NCBI GenBank assembly: GCA_030848705.1
Contig: JAUIZM010000018.1
Coordinates: 558,001-622,000, forward strand
From: Heracleum sosnowskyi
Taxonomy: Eukaryota > Streptophyta > Magnoliopsida > Apiales > Apiaceae
DNA length: 64,000 nucleotides
Direction: 5' to 3'
Part shown: positions 46,101-56,573 of the stretch, in pieces
Numbering within the stretch: the first letter of the stretch is position 1
Layout of the letters: the number at the start of each line of letters is the position of its first letter
The notes under the pieces: model-generated
The model's database searches: none
What the model was told of the DNA's origin: nothing
The model's input: only the letters and a program-made list of their open reading frames with translations
Position numbers and translations under genes: made by a program

Positions 46101-46622
46101 CATTCTCGAATTAATCTTGTTACATGTTACTTCCATGTCTATATTTAATCCTGTAAATATTGTCTTGCTCCTCTTGAAACGATTCGAAACATTTTCTAAA
46201 GGGCGAATAAAACTCTACGCGGTTCCCGCAGTGAATAGTAACTATTCACTATTCACTTCCACAATCGAATCCTTAAATCGACTTTAATAATATAATAAAA
46301 TTCCAAAATATTAAATCCTCAAATCCTCAATTTTAATATCTCATTTCTTGAATATAATAATATATAATTCGCTGCCCGGTCAAATACTTCACCAAAATAA
46401 AATTTGGAATTTCTGAATTCCGATCATCCTTGCATTCACTTATTTACTCCGTAGATCACTAATATGACTTCGGAATATCCACACTACGTCTCGTACATAG
46501 GTGGCATGAAAAACTTTGTTAATCCTCAAAATCACTATTCATCCACCAAATTCACTATTCACTGATGCACTTGATCATAATAAGAAAAGTTTTAATTTTT
46601 TCCAAAAATTCGGGTTATTACA
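43193..46622 (+). repeat. Solo LTR of a Tekay-like gypsy element (3430 bp)
   Basis: It begins TGTAACGACACC and ends GGGTTATTACA, with the exact 5-bp duplication cttgc on both sides (43188-43192, 46623-46627). It splits the protease frame of copia D. It has no coding content and no primer site or polypurine tract inside, so it is an LTR left by recombination. Its plus-strand end (ttcgggttattaca) resembles the element T LTR end read on the minus strand, which suggests plus orientation. It contains a near-identical 75-bp direct repeat (43733-43808, 43939-44014). Confidence 0.85.
43733..44014 (+). repeat. 75-bp direct repeat within the solo LTR
   Basis: Two copies of a GC-rich unit begin gtgagccgact and run through ggctcgcccgggccgtcatc to ataggtt(g/a)ctacc. 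They start at about 43733 and 43939 and differ at a few bases. A partial third unit (aagccgactt) is near 44026. The unit stands out as GC-rich in an AT-rich LTR. Confidence 0.85.
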
Positions 46623-46627
46623 CTTGC

Positions 46628-46796
46628 TGTTATCTCCAAAGGTAACTACTGGGCCAGCTTTCTCAACCAAATCTGATAGCAGGGCTCTATCTCCGGTCAT
46701 ATGCCTTGAACAGCCACTGTCAAAAATCCATATAACATGGTTTACCTGTTTAACTCCCTGCAATATCAAATTGATTAGACCTTCTTCGGAGCCCAA
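46628..46796 (-). pseudogene. Copia D protease start (pol frame), cut by the solo LTR
   Basis: The minus-strand frame overlaps the gag end by about 22 bases in a different frame. It shows the retroviral-type aspartic protease motif WIFDSGCSRHMTGD with the catalytic Asp. It stops being element sequence at 46627, where the solo LTR was inserted. The rest of the domain resumes at 43187. Confidence 0.88.
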
Positions 46797-49012
46797 AATT
46801 GATTGGGTCCGGCATACTTAAAGAACTGGCCTTTGTCAGGCAAAACAACATTTTTAGCTAAAACTACTTCAACCTCTTTCACATAAGAGCGTTTCCATTT
46901 ATAGCCAGCCTTAACACATTTCTGAGTAGGCTTAGGGATAAATGAATCCACTCTAGTCTGAGGAGGACTAGTAGTCTTTGCTTTAACATGCTTCTTATTA
47001 TTAACATGTTGACGTTGAGCAGTCTTATCACTAGATACATGCTTACTATTAAAATAAGCATACATAACATTGAAAGCACAAGACATGCAATTAATCACAC
47101 CACATGCTTTATGAGAAGAATTAACAACAGGCATGTTAGAACAGTTGTTTTGATCCAACTTATGGATATCTGATTTAGTCTTTTTAGTTGTAGCAACTTT
47201 GACTGGAATATCAGATATACACTTTTTGGACTGTTCAGCTTCCAAAGCAATATCTTCTTCATGAATCTCCTCAGCAATAATGATAGAGTATTCATTCATA
47301 GGCTCTGCCTCAGACTCCTTACAGAAGGGTGTTTCAATACCCTTAAGTATATATGGAACGACCTTTCCTTCAGATTTGAATCTACAAGGGGAATTAATTC
47401 CAAGCAGTCCAATAGCCTCATTATAATCATACCCTATACTGACATGATTACCAACAGCTTGCTTATTGAGAATTTCTTTAGCAGTCTTACAAGAACTGAA
47501 ATAAGCATTAGCTTTGGTCTTAAGCTCACTAATCTGATCTTTGAGAATGGTTTCCAGTTGTTGATACAATTTAACCCTTTTCTCAAGAACTGCTACCTTA
47601 TTAGTAAGTTCATCTTGATTGATATGCACTAGTTTTAATTCTTTTATTTCCTTTTCAAGATTTGTGTTTAAAAGAATTATTCTATCATTTTCAGTGCGTG
47701 CACAACTTAAGGTGCCACCAAGATGACGAATCATTTCAGTGTCAGTAAAGGTTACCTCTGACATGTATCTGGATGAAGTGCTTTCCTCTTTAGCCATTAA
47801 AGCAAGGTTCCCAATCTCACCTGCTTCTTCATCACTGTCAGTGTCATCCCAACTCTTTCCCTCAGCAACATAGGCTTTCCCAATCTTGTTCTTCTTGCTA
47901 GAATCAAATGTATTTCTAGTCACTTGTTTTGGCTTTCTGCACTCAGTAGCAAAGTGACCCAACTCATTGCAATTGTAGCATCTGATTGTGCTCCTTTCCA
48001 CAGTTCCAGTTTTGTAGCCACCCCTTGTGCCACTTGAAGAGGAAGATCCACCTCTCTGAAATCTGGGCCTGAACTTAAGATTGGGATTCCTCTTGAATCT
48101 GAACTTCCCAAACTTCCTGACTATCAAAGCCAAATCACCATCCTCCAGCTGATCAAGTTCTTCTAAAGAATAGAAGTCACCACCAGATTGATCAATGGAT
48201 GTTAATCCATATTCAGCATCAATAACATTCATGTTAGAACTGGAAGGTTGAACATGCTTCACTTCCAGTTTCTGTGGGACTTCAGCAGCCAGTGCAGTAG
48301 AAGTACTAACAATCTTCCCAGTTCCATACAGCTCCCTTTGTTGAATCTGCTCCAGCTCATAGGTCTTCATAACACCATACAATCTCTCCAAAGCAATCTC
48401 ATTCATATCTCTTACTTCTCTAATGGCAGATATTTTGTGCTCCAAATGAGGTGGAAGTGTAAGAAGGAACTTCTTGTTAATCTCCTTGTTGGTGTAGTGC
48501 TTCCCATTGAGATTCAGATCATTGATTAATTTATTATATCTCTCAAAAACCTGAGAGATACCTTCACCAGGGTTTGATCTGAAATGCTCATATTGTGAGG
48601 TGAGAATTTCCAGCATATTCTCCCTAACTTCCTCTGTCCCCTCATTGATTATCTCTATGGTTCCCCAAATGTGTTTGGCAGTATCACAATTTAGGACATG
48701 ATTATGCATGATAGGATCAAGACTCTCAATAAGGATCAACTGAAGACAGGAATCCAAGGTAACATCCTCTTTCTCATCAGGAGTGTACTCCTTGGGATCT
48801 TTAGGGTACATACTAGCAGCCCTAGTAACAATGTTATCCTCTTTTAATTCTTCCTCAATAATCATAGGAAGTCTGGGACCTTTCTTCAGCACATCAATGT
48901 ATTTAGGATTTGCAACCTTAAGAAATAGGAGCATTTTCTTCTTCCACATAGAATAATGCTCCTTGCTGAACATTGGGATTTTGACAGTACCAACTTTCTG
49001 TGTAGTAGACAT
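46775..49012 (-). CDS. Copia D gag polyprotein (745 aa)
   Basis: It is open on the minus strand from the ATG at 49012 to the stop at 46775. The N-terminal ~230 residues are a copia-type gag/UBN2-like domain (MFSKEHYSMWKKKMLLFL). A zinc knuckle follows (Cys345, Cys348, His353, Cys358; CYNCNELGHFATEC) after a basic R/G/S-rich region. Residues about 430-540 are coiled-coil-like. A His/Lys-rich tail follows. Gag would build the cytoplasmic virus-like particle and bind RNA. The last codons (FWAPKKV) and the protease frame are offset by one base. This is either a programmed frameshift or, more simply, a lost base in a gag-pol fusion. The gene starts about 100 bases after the primer site. Confidence 0.92.
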   Translation of the reverse strand: MSTTQKVGTVKIPMFSKEHYSMWKKKMLLFLKVANPKYIDVLKKGPRLPMIIEEELKEDNIVTRAASMYPKDPKEYTPDEKEDVTLDSCLQLILIESLDPIMHNHVLNCDTAKHIWGTIEIINEGTEEVRENMLEILTSQYEHFRSNPGEGISQVFERYNKLINDLNLNGKHYTNKEINKKFLLTLPPHLEHKISAIREVRDMNEIALERLYGVMKTYELEQIQQRELYGTGKIVSTSTALAAEVPQKLEVKHVQPSSSNMNVIDAEYGLTSIDQSGGDFYSLEELDQLEDGDLALIVRKFGKFRFKRNPNLKFRPRFQRGGSSSSSGTRGGYKTGTVERSTIRCYNCNELGHFATECRKPKQVTRNTFDSSKKNKIGKAYVAEGKSWDDTDSDEEAGEIGNLALMAKEESTSSRYMSEVTFTDTEMIRHLGGTLSCARTENDRIILLNTNLEKEIKELKLVHINQDELTNKVAVLEKRVKLYQQLETILKDQISELKTKANAYFSSCKTAKEILNKQAVGNHVSIGYDYNEAIGLLGINSPCRFKSEGKVVPYILKGIETPFCKESEAEPMNEYSIIIAEEIHEEDIALEAEQSKKCISDIPVKVATTKKTKSDIHKLDQNNCSNMPVVNSSHKACGVINCMSCAFNVMYAYFNSKHVSSDKTAQRQHVNNKKHVKAKTTSPPQTRVDSFIPKPTQKCVKAGYKWKRSYVKEVEVVLAKNVVLPDKGQFFKYAGPNQFWAPKKV

Positions 49013-49104
49013 CTTTTGAGATTTTTAGGAATAAGATAAAAAATCAGAGTTTAAAAGAAAAATCTCAAAACAATTGGATCTTTGATTTGTATATCAATCA
49101 AAAG

Positions 49105-49117
49105 GCTCTGATGCCAA
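49105..49117 (-). other. Primer binding site of copia D (tRNA-iMet type)
   Basis: Directly after the 5' LTR on the minus strand comes attggcatcagagcc. The part tggcatcagagcc matches the common plant copia site tggtatcagagc with one change. Confidence 0.85.
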
Positions 49118-49118
49118 T

Positions 49119-50511
49119 TGTTAGGTCCTGATAAGTTTGTAGAAGGGGGGTTGAATACAAACTATACCGTTTTATCGAATTTGTCCTTTAAAAGATTTAA
49201 CTGTTTAGAACAAATTAGTGCGGAATAAAAACTGAAACAATATTCAAGTTAAATAGAAACTCTATTAAACTTGAGGGGTGTTACAATTCAGTGCACAGAT
49301 TACAAGGTTCTTGTTAAAACAAATCTAGAATAAATTCGACATGAATTTATCTATATTTGTAATAAAAAGATCGAATACTAAAAAGTAGTTCGATAGTAAT
49401 TCTAGGGATTATGATCCGCTAGATTGTCAAAGCAATATAAGTAATTGAATTCTAGTGGATTGGATATAACTTTGATGGCTAGAATTTATTACAAGAATTA
49501 AATTGAGCTTTGCAGTTGGTTCGCTTGAATATGCAGAAGAGAGTAAATGATACTTTGTTTTTGCTTCTGTGTGTTTTTCAATTCTTCTCTCCTGCCTCTT
49601 TTGATCATGTACTTGTATTTATAACAAGTCAATAGAATGAATTGCACGCGCCAAAACAAACTGCATTTCATTGAGATATACACTCGGTAGTACTATTCTT
49701 TAAGCCTAGTAGTACTATCGGTAGTACTATCCAATTATATTGGTAGTACTCTCGGTAGTACTAAGCTTGATAGTACTATTAGTATAAATCAGTTAGTACT
49801 ACTAGTACTAAAAAGAATTAGGATTAAAACTGATTTAATACATTCTACTTTTAATTGATTTAACAAATGAATTAATTCATTCAGAATTAATTCACTGATT
49901 AAATAAATTAAATAACTGACTCAAATAATTTCATAAATAAATTAATTCTGGAGAATTAATTTATACATTAAATTACTTAAGATCTAGATTGATTAATTTA
50001 ATATATGAATTAATTCTGAAAGAATTAATTCATAGATTAAATTAAATATCTTATAGAATAATATTAAAAGAGAATTAAACTAATTCTTAGAACCACTGAA
50101 ATTGATGACGAACTTCCACTGACTGACGTTGACACTCCATGTACTGTCCGGTTCATGAGCGACTAACTTTAATGGTTGTTCTTCATACTTGACTTTAAGC
50201 TGTGATTCTTTACTCCTTTTATTTAAACAAGGACTGTAACCTGTACTTTTTCCCGTCACACTTCTGAAACCTCTGTCACTTTAAATAGATCCACTTTCTT
50301 GAATACTTCACTGAGGCTTGATCAAATAAATGAACTTCTTCCAGTGTAGAATAACTTCAAGTCTGTAGATGACTTTAATCTTCATTCTTTGACAGATATA
50401 ATCTTCTGAGATTCCTGTGACATTTGATTTTTATTATTTACTTATTACATCTTAATTAAAGTTGAGTAGAATCCTCGTTGTTTACAAATAGGCCTAGACA
50501 TATGCCTTTCA
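49119..50511 (-). repeat. 5' LTR of copia D
   Basis: 1393 bp, the partner of 33665-35057 with about six differences. It contains the same tagtacta array (49686-49808) and TATA box (49616-49624), which on this strand would start the genomic RNA. Confidence 0.95.
49616..49808 (-). promoter_or_regulatory. ggtagtactacc-type array and TATA box, 5' LTR of copia D
   Basis: The copies, order and spacing match the 3' LTR. This is the copy that would act as promoter for gag-pol. The array ends about 60 bases upstream of the TATA box on the element strand. Confidence 0.7.
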
Positions 50512-50516
50512 CTAGG

Positions 50517-51644
50517 ATTAACCATATTATCCCAAACAGTACCCTGAAAAATAATCCTTAGTGAGCCCCCTTGAGCCTATATCCTTTTTCTTCGTATATT
50601 ACCATCACAATCTTGAGCCTATTTATTTGTTCTTGTCTTGATTGACTAGTAGAGCATTGTGATATATACTTGAGATTGGTAAAACATTGAGTGTGGGGAT
50701 ATCTTTGTTAATGTGTGAATTTTGGTGGGATTTGAATTGGTTTGGCTACTTCTTGTTGGTGATATTTCAAATAAAATCACCAAGGTCAAAAAGAAAAGAA
50801 AAAAAAGAGAAAAAAAAGGGAAATTGAAAAAAAAAAGTGAAAAAGAAGAAGATCACTCTATGGAAAGAAAGAAAGAAATAAAAGTGAGTGTATGTTCATT
50901 GGTTCTTACAATGTGAAATTTACGGGTTTTATATTTTTGAATGTGAGATGATATCTCAAGGTTAGTTTTATGTTGAGTGCTTCAAGTGTATATGAACATT
51001 ATGCTCTATTAGTTGTCAAGTTTAGCCAACTGCAGCCTTTTATTTTCCTACCCCTCACCTAAGCCTTGTTACAACCCTTGACAAAGACCTTTTGATTTAT
51101 ACAAGCACGAAGTCTAGAGATTTTGGTGGACAAGCAAGCTTATGGTAGCACATGTGCATTTGATTGAATTTGAGTGATACAGTTACACCTAAACACTTGT
51201 GTGCTTTGAGTGTTTGTGAGGTTATCTTTTCATCTAAAGCATGCTATTATCTTGTTGATTGAGACTTTGATGTTATTCATGACATATTTTAGTCTTTCAG
51301 ACTATGTGCGTGTACTTGAATAATTGTGTTGGTGTGTAAAGTTGAGGAATTGCATTATATGACATCTAAGAGCTATTTCATGGTTAAGTTTGCATGTGTG
51401 GGGTGCTATGATATATTTCATGTTTGAGACTTGGCAGTAAACCCAAATAAGATTTTGTGGGTAGATTTACTATAAACCCTCACGAGACCTTACTCGTCCA
51501 CTAGGGCTGCCTAGGGGTTTAAAGGGCTTGTTGCATATGCCAAATGCAACCGTGATCACCTACGGAAGTGGTATTAATTAATTAGGACTTAGTCTTTTCT
51601 TTCTTCTTTGCCCGAGGACGTGCAAAATGCTAAGTGTGGGGATG
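50517..51644 (+). other. Gypsy 2 3' non-coding region, second part, with polypurine tract
   Basis: It continues the region broken at 33664 and matches 2166-3289 of gypsy 1. No gene is present. It ends with the polypurine tract aagtgtggggatg (51632-51644). Confidence 0.9.
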
Positions 51645-53006
51645 TGATAAGCGTGTGCTTTATCTTAATATTGTCCCTATATTCAAGTTATTTTGTATTG
51701 ATTTGGATTTTTATTTAATAAATTATAATGTTTTATTGTAGGTATGGAGGAGTTTTAATAAAGGAAGGCTTGGAGCTTAAAAGGAAAGAGTTGGAGATTT
51801 ATTTGATTAAAAATCGGATTTTATGACCCACTTGCGCAGTCCACACTATTTGGGCCATAACTGGAGTTCTATAAGTCCGATTCAGACGATTCAACAGCCC
51901 ATGGAAAGCTTATGAGAAGGGCTTTAATTCAGAAGTGGCATTGATATTAAAATAAATCCGAGTCAGTACAGAAACAGAGCCCAACAGTCAGCTACGAATT
52001 TCTTTGCTGGAATTCAATTCTGTTTGGGAAAACCTCCTTGTATTTTGTATTAAATAATTAAAAACACTTTTATTTATATATTATTAGATATAGATCAGAC
52101 CTAATACAGGAGAAGAAGAGAGAGATACAACGGAGGAGAGAAGAAGCCGCACAAGGGAGGAGGAGAAGCCATCAACGGAAAAGAATTCAGCCATTGAAGA
52201 CATTCAATTGGCTTTGTTTTCTCTTATCTTTTTATATCTCTTCTTATGAATATGTGTTGGTTATCTTGGGATCGTTTTGAGATCTATATTATGAACTAAT
52301 TGTATAAAGTTAGGATTTTTATGGAATCCTAGCATGTGGTTATTGGTGTTTTGTTAAATAGTATTGTCTGCAGCTCTACAGTTTATTCGTTCAAGTGTTT
52401 TTCATGCTAATACTTGCTATTGTCTGATCAACTTTAGTGGGTTAACGAGTTAATTATAATATCGAGAGAGTTATAATTAATTGACATAAAACTTGAATGG
52501 TACATGCTTATATCTTTTGATTATAATATTGTTACGGTATAGACATATAATGTGACCATGCATAGCTGTGAGAATTTGTGCTTAATTGTATTTTGAGGAG
52601 TAAATTGGCATAGACATATGTTAGTTTATTTGGTAGGAATTATACCATAGCGATTTCGAGAGAAACCTATGACTATGGAATTCTAGCTAGTGAACTGTGG
52701 AATTGTTATAGTGCTACGCAACTCTTTTACCGATTTTCATGTGTTAGGGGGAAGTAATTATCCTGACTTAGCTTCTCGTATCTAAAACTCATCCAACTCT
52801 CTTTGCTAGTTTAGTTAGTTTATTTAGTTGTTAATTAATTAGTGTTAGTATAAAACCAAAACTTATCTTGTGTTCGATAACTGCATTGTGAGATTTTACT
52901 TGTGATTAATACAAATATACAGTCCTTGAAGAACGAAATCTAGTATTCACTACTATATTACTTGTTTGCGATTGTGTACACTTGCACATCTGTGTTTTAC
53001 GCAACA
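51645..53006 (+). repeat. 3' LTR of gypsy 2
   Basis: 1362 bp, the same length as the 5' LTR. Visible differences are near 51843-51847, 52530 and 52592. Confidence 0.95.
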
Positions 53007-53011
53007 ACATA

Positions 53012-54173
53012 TAATTTACTCAAAGAAGATTCCAAACATCAAACATCAAAATATCTTGCAATATAGACTATTGTCAACAAAATAAATCCCGACCAGTTCT
53101 GAAAATTGGCAATTTACTCTATGAAAATGATTTTATCTGAAAAAGTACAAAACACGAAAAATGTAGGCGATTCCGAGAGCTTTCCATAATGATAAGGCTC
53201 GTTAAAAACGGACAAGTAACGAACTCAGAACATAGACATTTGTGGACTGCATAACATAATCAGCCCATGATTTCTTTAGTGTTATGCTATTTACGACATC
53301 CAAATCACAGAATATAGAAGCAGAGTGTAAACAAGAAACACAGAACACGAAAATACCTTTCAGTATTGATATAATGATATTACTCATTAAATTAGCATAA
53401 AAACTCAATTTATTACGAATTTTCAAAGTTAGACATCTCAGCTTCAAAAAAATACAGGCTGGTCAATAAATCCCAGAAAAACTCATATCTACAGACCTAA
53501 TTTAGAAAAACACAAAGAATCAAAGTCGTATATAATTCAAATACCTTTTCAGAAATTCTAATATCATAAAATTACGACAATTAATTAATCCGATATGATT
53601 TTTACAAGAATTCAGACTTTATATAGTATACATACAAAATCGGAGTAGTTATACGAACACAATAGACAAAACAAAGAACTCATGGATGTATATCATATTA
53701 TATACCAAAACATTATCACCTATACAAATAATCAAGAAAATATGATTTACACATAATATCATATACATGAATTTACAAAAAATTACAAAGAGTACAAGAA
53801 TCGTTACCTCTTTTTCTAAACTTGTCACAAATCTTCCTCTTGTCGTGTTCTTCTTCTTCTTCTTTTTTTCTCTCTCTCTCAATTTTTTTTTTCTCGCTGT
53901 TGTGCTGTAGTATTTTCTAGGGTTTTGTCTTTTGTTTTTCGCTTACAAATTACCTACGTTTTTATCTATATAGTAGTCCATTTAATTAACTTGGGTTAAC
54001 CAAAATCATTCAATTAAACTAAAGCCCAACTAAATTAAATTAGTACGACCCGTTAATGCAATTTTATTCTAGAGTCAAATTATATAATTATCTTAAACTT
54101 TAATACACTTCTAACTCTAATTTCTATCAAATTAAAATCTATTAAAATTATAAGAAAAATCAAGGATATTACA
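53012..54173 (-). repeat. Element T left LTR, second piece
   Basis: It continues the LTR broken by gypsy 2 at 29359 and ends aaggatattaca. It contains TTC/CT-rich microsatellite sequence at 53840-53895. Short ORFs here have no support. Confidence 0.85.
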
Positions 54174-54355
54174 TTACTACCCACCTAAAAAAGAATTTGG
54201 TCCCCAAATTCACAACAATCCTATCACATGACACGTCTACCCACTAATCTCCTACAAGTCAAACTTAAACTATGGTCCACAAAAACGCATCCTAGGAAGT
54301 GCACTAGTCACATACCTAACACACTCCGAAAAACAGCCTTGCTCTTGATACCAAC
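54174..54355 (-). other. Entire interior of element T (182 bp): primer site and polypurine tract only
   Basis: On the minus strand it starts g-ttggtatcaagagc (primer site, 54341-54354) and ends ggggaccaaattc...ttaggtgggtagtaa (54174-54212), a chromovirus-type 3' terminus and polypurine tract. Nothing between them looks coding. Confidence 0.8.
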
Positions 54356-55166
54356 TGTAACAACCCGACTTTTCGGACTATTAATTCTAAATACAAAACT
54401 AAAATAAAAGTATTTCTTTATTCAATAAATACAAAATTGCACAAAAGTCAAAGCAGCGGTCAAACTTAACAATAATTCAAAACATAAAAGCGGAGACACT
54501 ACTCCATTAATCCAACAATATTCAATGTCTAACAGATAATCAAATTGTTCGAATAGTCTTATGCAAAATCACATAGCACAAAATCCATAACTCCACATCC
54601 TTATTCTTACTTAGCTTCCAAAAGTCCGAACCTGAAATATATTAAAACAATGAGCTGCAAAGCCCATCAAGTAACTATCGCCCAACGGCTCAAAATAATA
54701 TTTAAAACAGAATTTCTGAACTTTAAAATCAATAAAACAGTCTAAACGATAAAATCATATTTTGTTCCCACAATTCTAAATTACGGTCACACTATGCCAG
54801 TGACATGGCTTCTATAGTTCGATGATTCGATGGGGGCCAGTTTACGTCCCTCGATAAGACAAACTCAACGAGGTATCTATGTGTTCCGGAACGTGCGTGA
54901 ACTAGTTCTATGATTCGATATGTCACACTATCCAGTGACCGGATTCTATGATTCGATACGCAACTAAAACTGGGGAATTCTATAAAAACTCTTTTCTAAA
55001 ATTTATTTTCGATATCACAAGTTTCAAAAACAAATATTTCGAGTATAATAAGATAACTGAATCAAAAAAGATTTGAGAATACTAGTGAGCAACGAAAAGT
55101 CACTTACCTCGATACCGATGTCGCACCCTGAAAATAAAATCACAGCAAATCCTTAATATTAACTTA
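54356..55166 (-). repeat. Element T right LTR, first piece
   Basis: It starts TGTAACAACCCGACTTTTCGG on the plus strand and matches 28481 onward. Copia E interrupts it at 55167 after aactta; the likely left target duplication is actta. The rest lies beyond the window. Confidence 0.9.
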
Positions 55167-56420
55167 TGTTAGGAATGAATACTACTAGAAACTAGACAGA
55201 GGGGGGGTGAATGGATAGTTTGATATATTTTTCGATTCTTGAAACACAAGATAAACTGTATATGATTTTGCTATGTTATATGCAGAATGTAAATAACACG
55301 CAAAATCACTTTAATCTACTTTATATTAAGTAAATTAAATACTTCAGCTTTCCAAAAATTCACAATCGAATTTCTGGCTTCTAAACAAGAACAGTTTGTA
55401 TCTTGCTTGCTTACAGAGAAAAGAGCTTAGCAAATAACTATGTGTATCTCTCTTGCAGCTAACAATAGGGTGTGCATAATATATATATGTCCTTTACAAA
55501 CTTGTGCACACACCTATTTTTACACAGTTACCCCTTGCTGAAAGTCCAACTTGTCCTGCCATAAGACGTTAACTGTGTCAGGAAGGACCACCTGCTTTTC
55601 GGAGTCTTTCCCGTTTCTGTAGCTGCTTGTCTCTTATCTTTCTCTCCAAGTTTAGCTGTAGATTTGCCATCTGTTCTTTGGACCACCTTGCCAGAACAAA
55701 TGCTTCAGTATTTGTCTCTTTTGATTCTTGATTCTGTACCTTGATTTGTCTTGTTGTAAACGGCTAAGTGTTGATATCGTGAACTCCACTTCATTCCTGA
55801 CTTCGCGATCTCCCTTGTGAGGACTACGCGATATAGCCTTTGAAGACTTTGCGACATAGGCCATAAGATGACTATGCGACATAAGTCATTTGACGACTAT
55901 GCGACATAAGTCATTTGATGACTATGCGACATAAGTCATTTGACGACTTCACGATCTAGGCTTCTTTGACTTTGCTGACTTCAACACTTCACGATATGAG
56001 CCTTGAGGACTTCACGACATAGTTCAACTTGGACTATGCGATATAGCACATCACGACATGGATATTGGTGACTTCACGACATAGATTTCTTCTGACTTTG
56101 CGATATAATGCCTTAGACAAATTTCTGCAACTTATTTCTTCATGGCCTTATTCATCACTATCCTGCTGCATGAACACTTCTGAACTTCTACCAGGACAAT
56201 TATTCAATGGCCTATATACAATCTAGATGCAAGAAACTTTACTAAGCTCATTATAACTTTGAGCATACATGATCAAGCTAATGTTCATGAGAACAAGACA
56301 AGTACATTTAGAGACCTATACTATATCCCAGTGATGGAACTCACTAGGTCATGTAATGTGACATAGTCACATAGTGTAGGCTTGTTAATAGTGGTATTCA
56401 GACATGCCTTGAGCCTAACA
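55167..56420 (-). repeat. 3' LTR of copia E
   Basis: On the minus strand it begins TGTTAGGCTCAAGGC directly after the polypurine tract and ends TTCATTCCTAACA, 1254 bp. The motif array is at 55775-56115. A TATA-like run, tatatatatta, is at 55478-55489. The tail has the tract caccccccctctgtc. Confidence 0.9.
55478..56115 (-). promoter_or_regulatory. gcgacata-type motif array in the LTR of copia E
   Basis: About fifteen units of the form gact(a/t)(t/c)(g/a)cgacata, with variants ending gatata or gatcta, lie between about 55795 and 56110 on the plus strand. A perfect-looking tandem (gactatgcgacataagtcat) is repeated three times near 55871-55940. On the element strand the array precedes the TATA-like run. 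The same unit, inverted, fills the aORF leader. Confidence 0.65.
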
Positions 56421-56434
56421 ATCTCCCCCAAATT
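56421..56434 (-). other. Polypurine tract of copia E
   Basis: The minus-strand string aatttgggggagat abuts the LTR. About 140 bases separate it from the aORF stop. Confidence 0.88.
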
Positions 56435-56573
56435 GTGAGTAAGATCCTTAGGCACAATTTCATGTCTGATAACAAGCCTAACTTACATAAAAGGAAATTA
56501 GGTAACAAAGAGGACAATTTATGATCATTGAGATCAGGAATTTGATTACATAGAAAAATTGAAAGCTTACAGA

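Larger units (their letters stand above)
33665..50511 (-). mobile_element. Ty1/copia Sirevirus-like element D, full length
   Basis: Two 1393-bp LTRs (33665-35057 and 49119-50511) are flanked by the exact duplication ctagg (33660-33664, 50512-50516). On the minus strand the order is LTR, primer site, gag, protease, integrase, RT, RNase H, leader with motif array, aORF, polypurine tract, LTR. I see about six differences between the LTRs. Removing the solo LTR at 43193-46622 gives about 13.4 kb. Coding defects: a gag/pol frame change, a TAG in pol, an early TAG in the aORF, and the solo LTR in protease. Confidence 0.94.
29360..53006 (+). mobile_element. Non-autonomous Athila-like Ty3/gypsy element (gypsy 2)
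   Basis: Two 1362-bp LTRs (29360-30721 and 51645-53006) are flanked by the exact 5-bp duplication acata (29355-29359, 53007-53011). I see only about four differences between the LTRs, so insertion is recent. Without copia D the element is about 6.8 kb. It has a primer site, one ORF with gag-like and pre-RT pieces, and the full 3' non-coding region, but no protease, RT, RNase H or integrase. It must have used enzymes from a relative such as gypsy 1. Confidence 0.93.
28481..55166 (-). mobile_element. Tekay-like chromovirus derivative with 182-bp interior (element T)
   Basis: One LTR is 28481-29359 joined to 53012-54173 (2041 bp once gypsy 2 is removed). The interior is 54174-54355. The second LTR starts at 54356 and is interrupted by copia E at 55167. 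The interior holds, on the minus strand, a primer site ttggtatcaagagc next to the right LTR and a polypurine tract ttaggtgggtagtaa next to the left LTR, and nothing else. The two LTRs differ at only about five of the 810 bases I compared, so it is young. It cannot encode its own proteins. Confidence 0.85.

Noticed and set aside
53649..53882. A 77-residue ORF beginning with a Lys/Glu-rich run
   Set aside because: The run is the translation of a TTC/CT microsatellite in the element T LTR.
55795..56110. CRISPR array from the regularly spaced gcgacata repeats
   Set aside because: The units are variable, short and closely spaced inside a plant LTR, with no cas genes; they are LTR cis-repeats.
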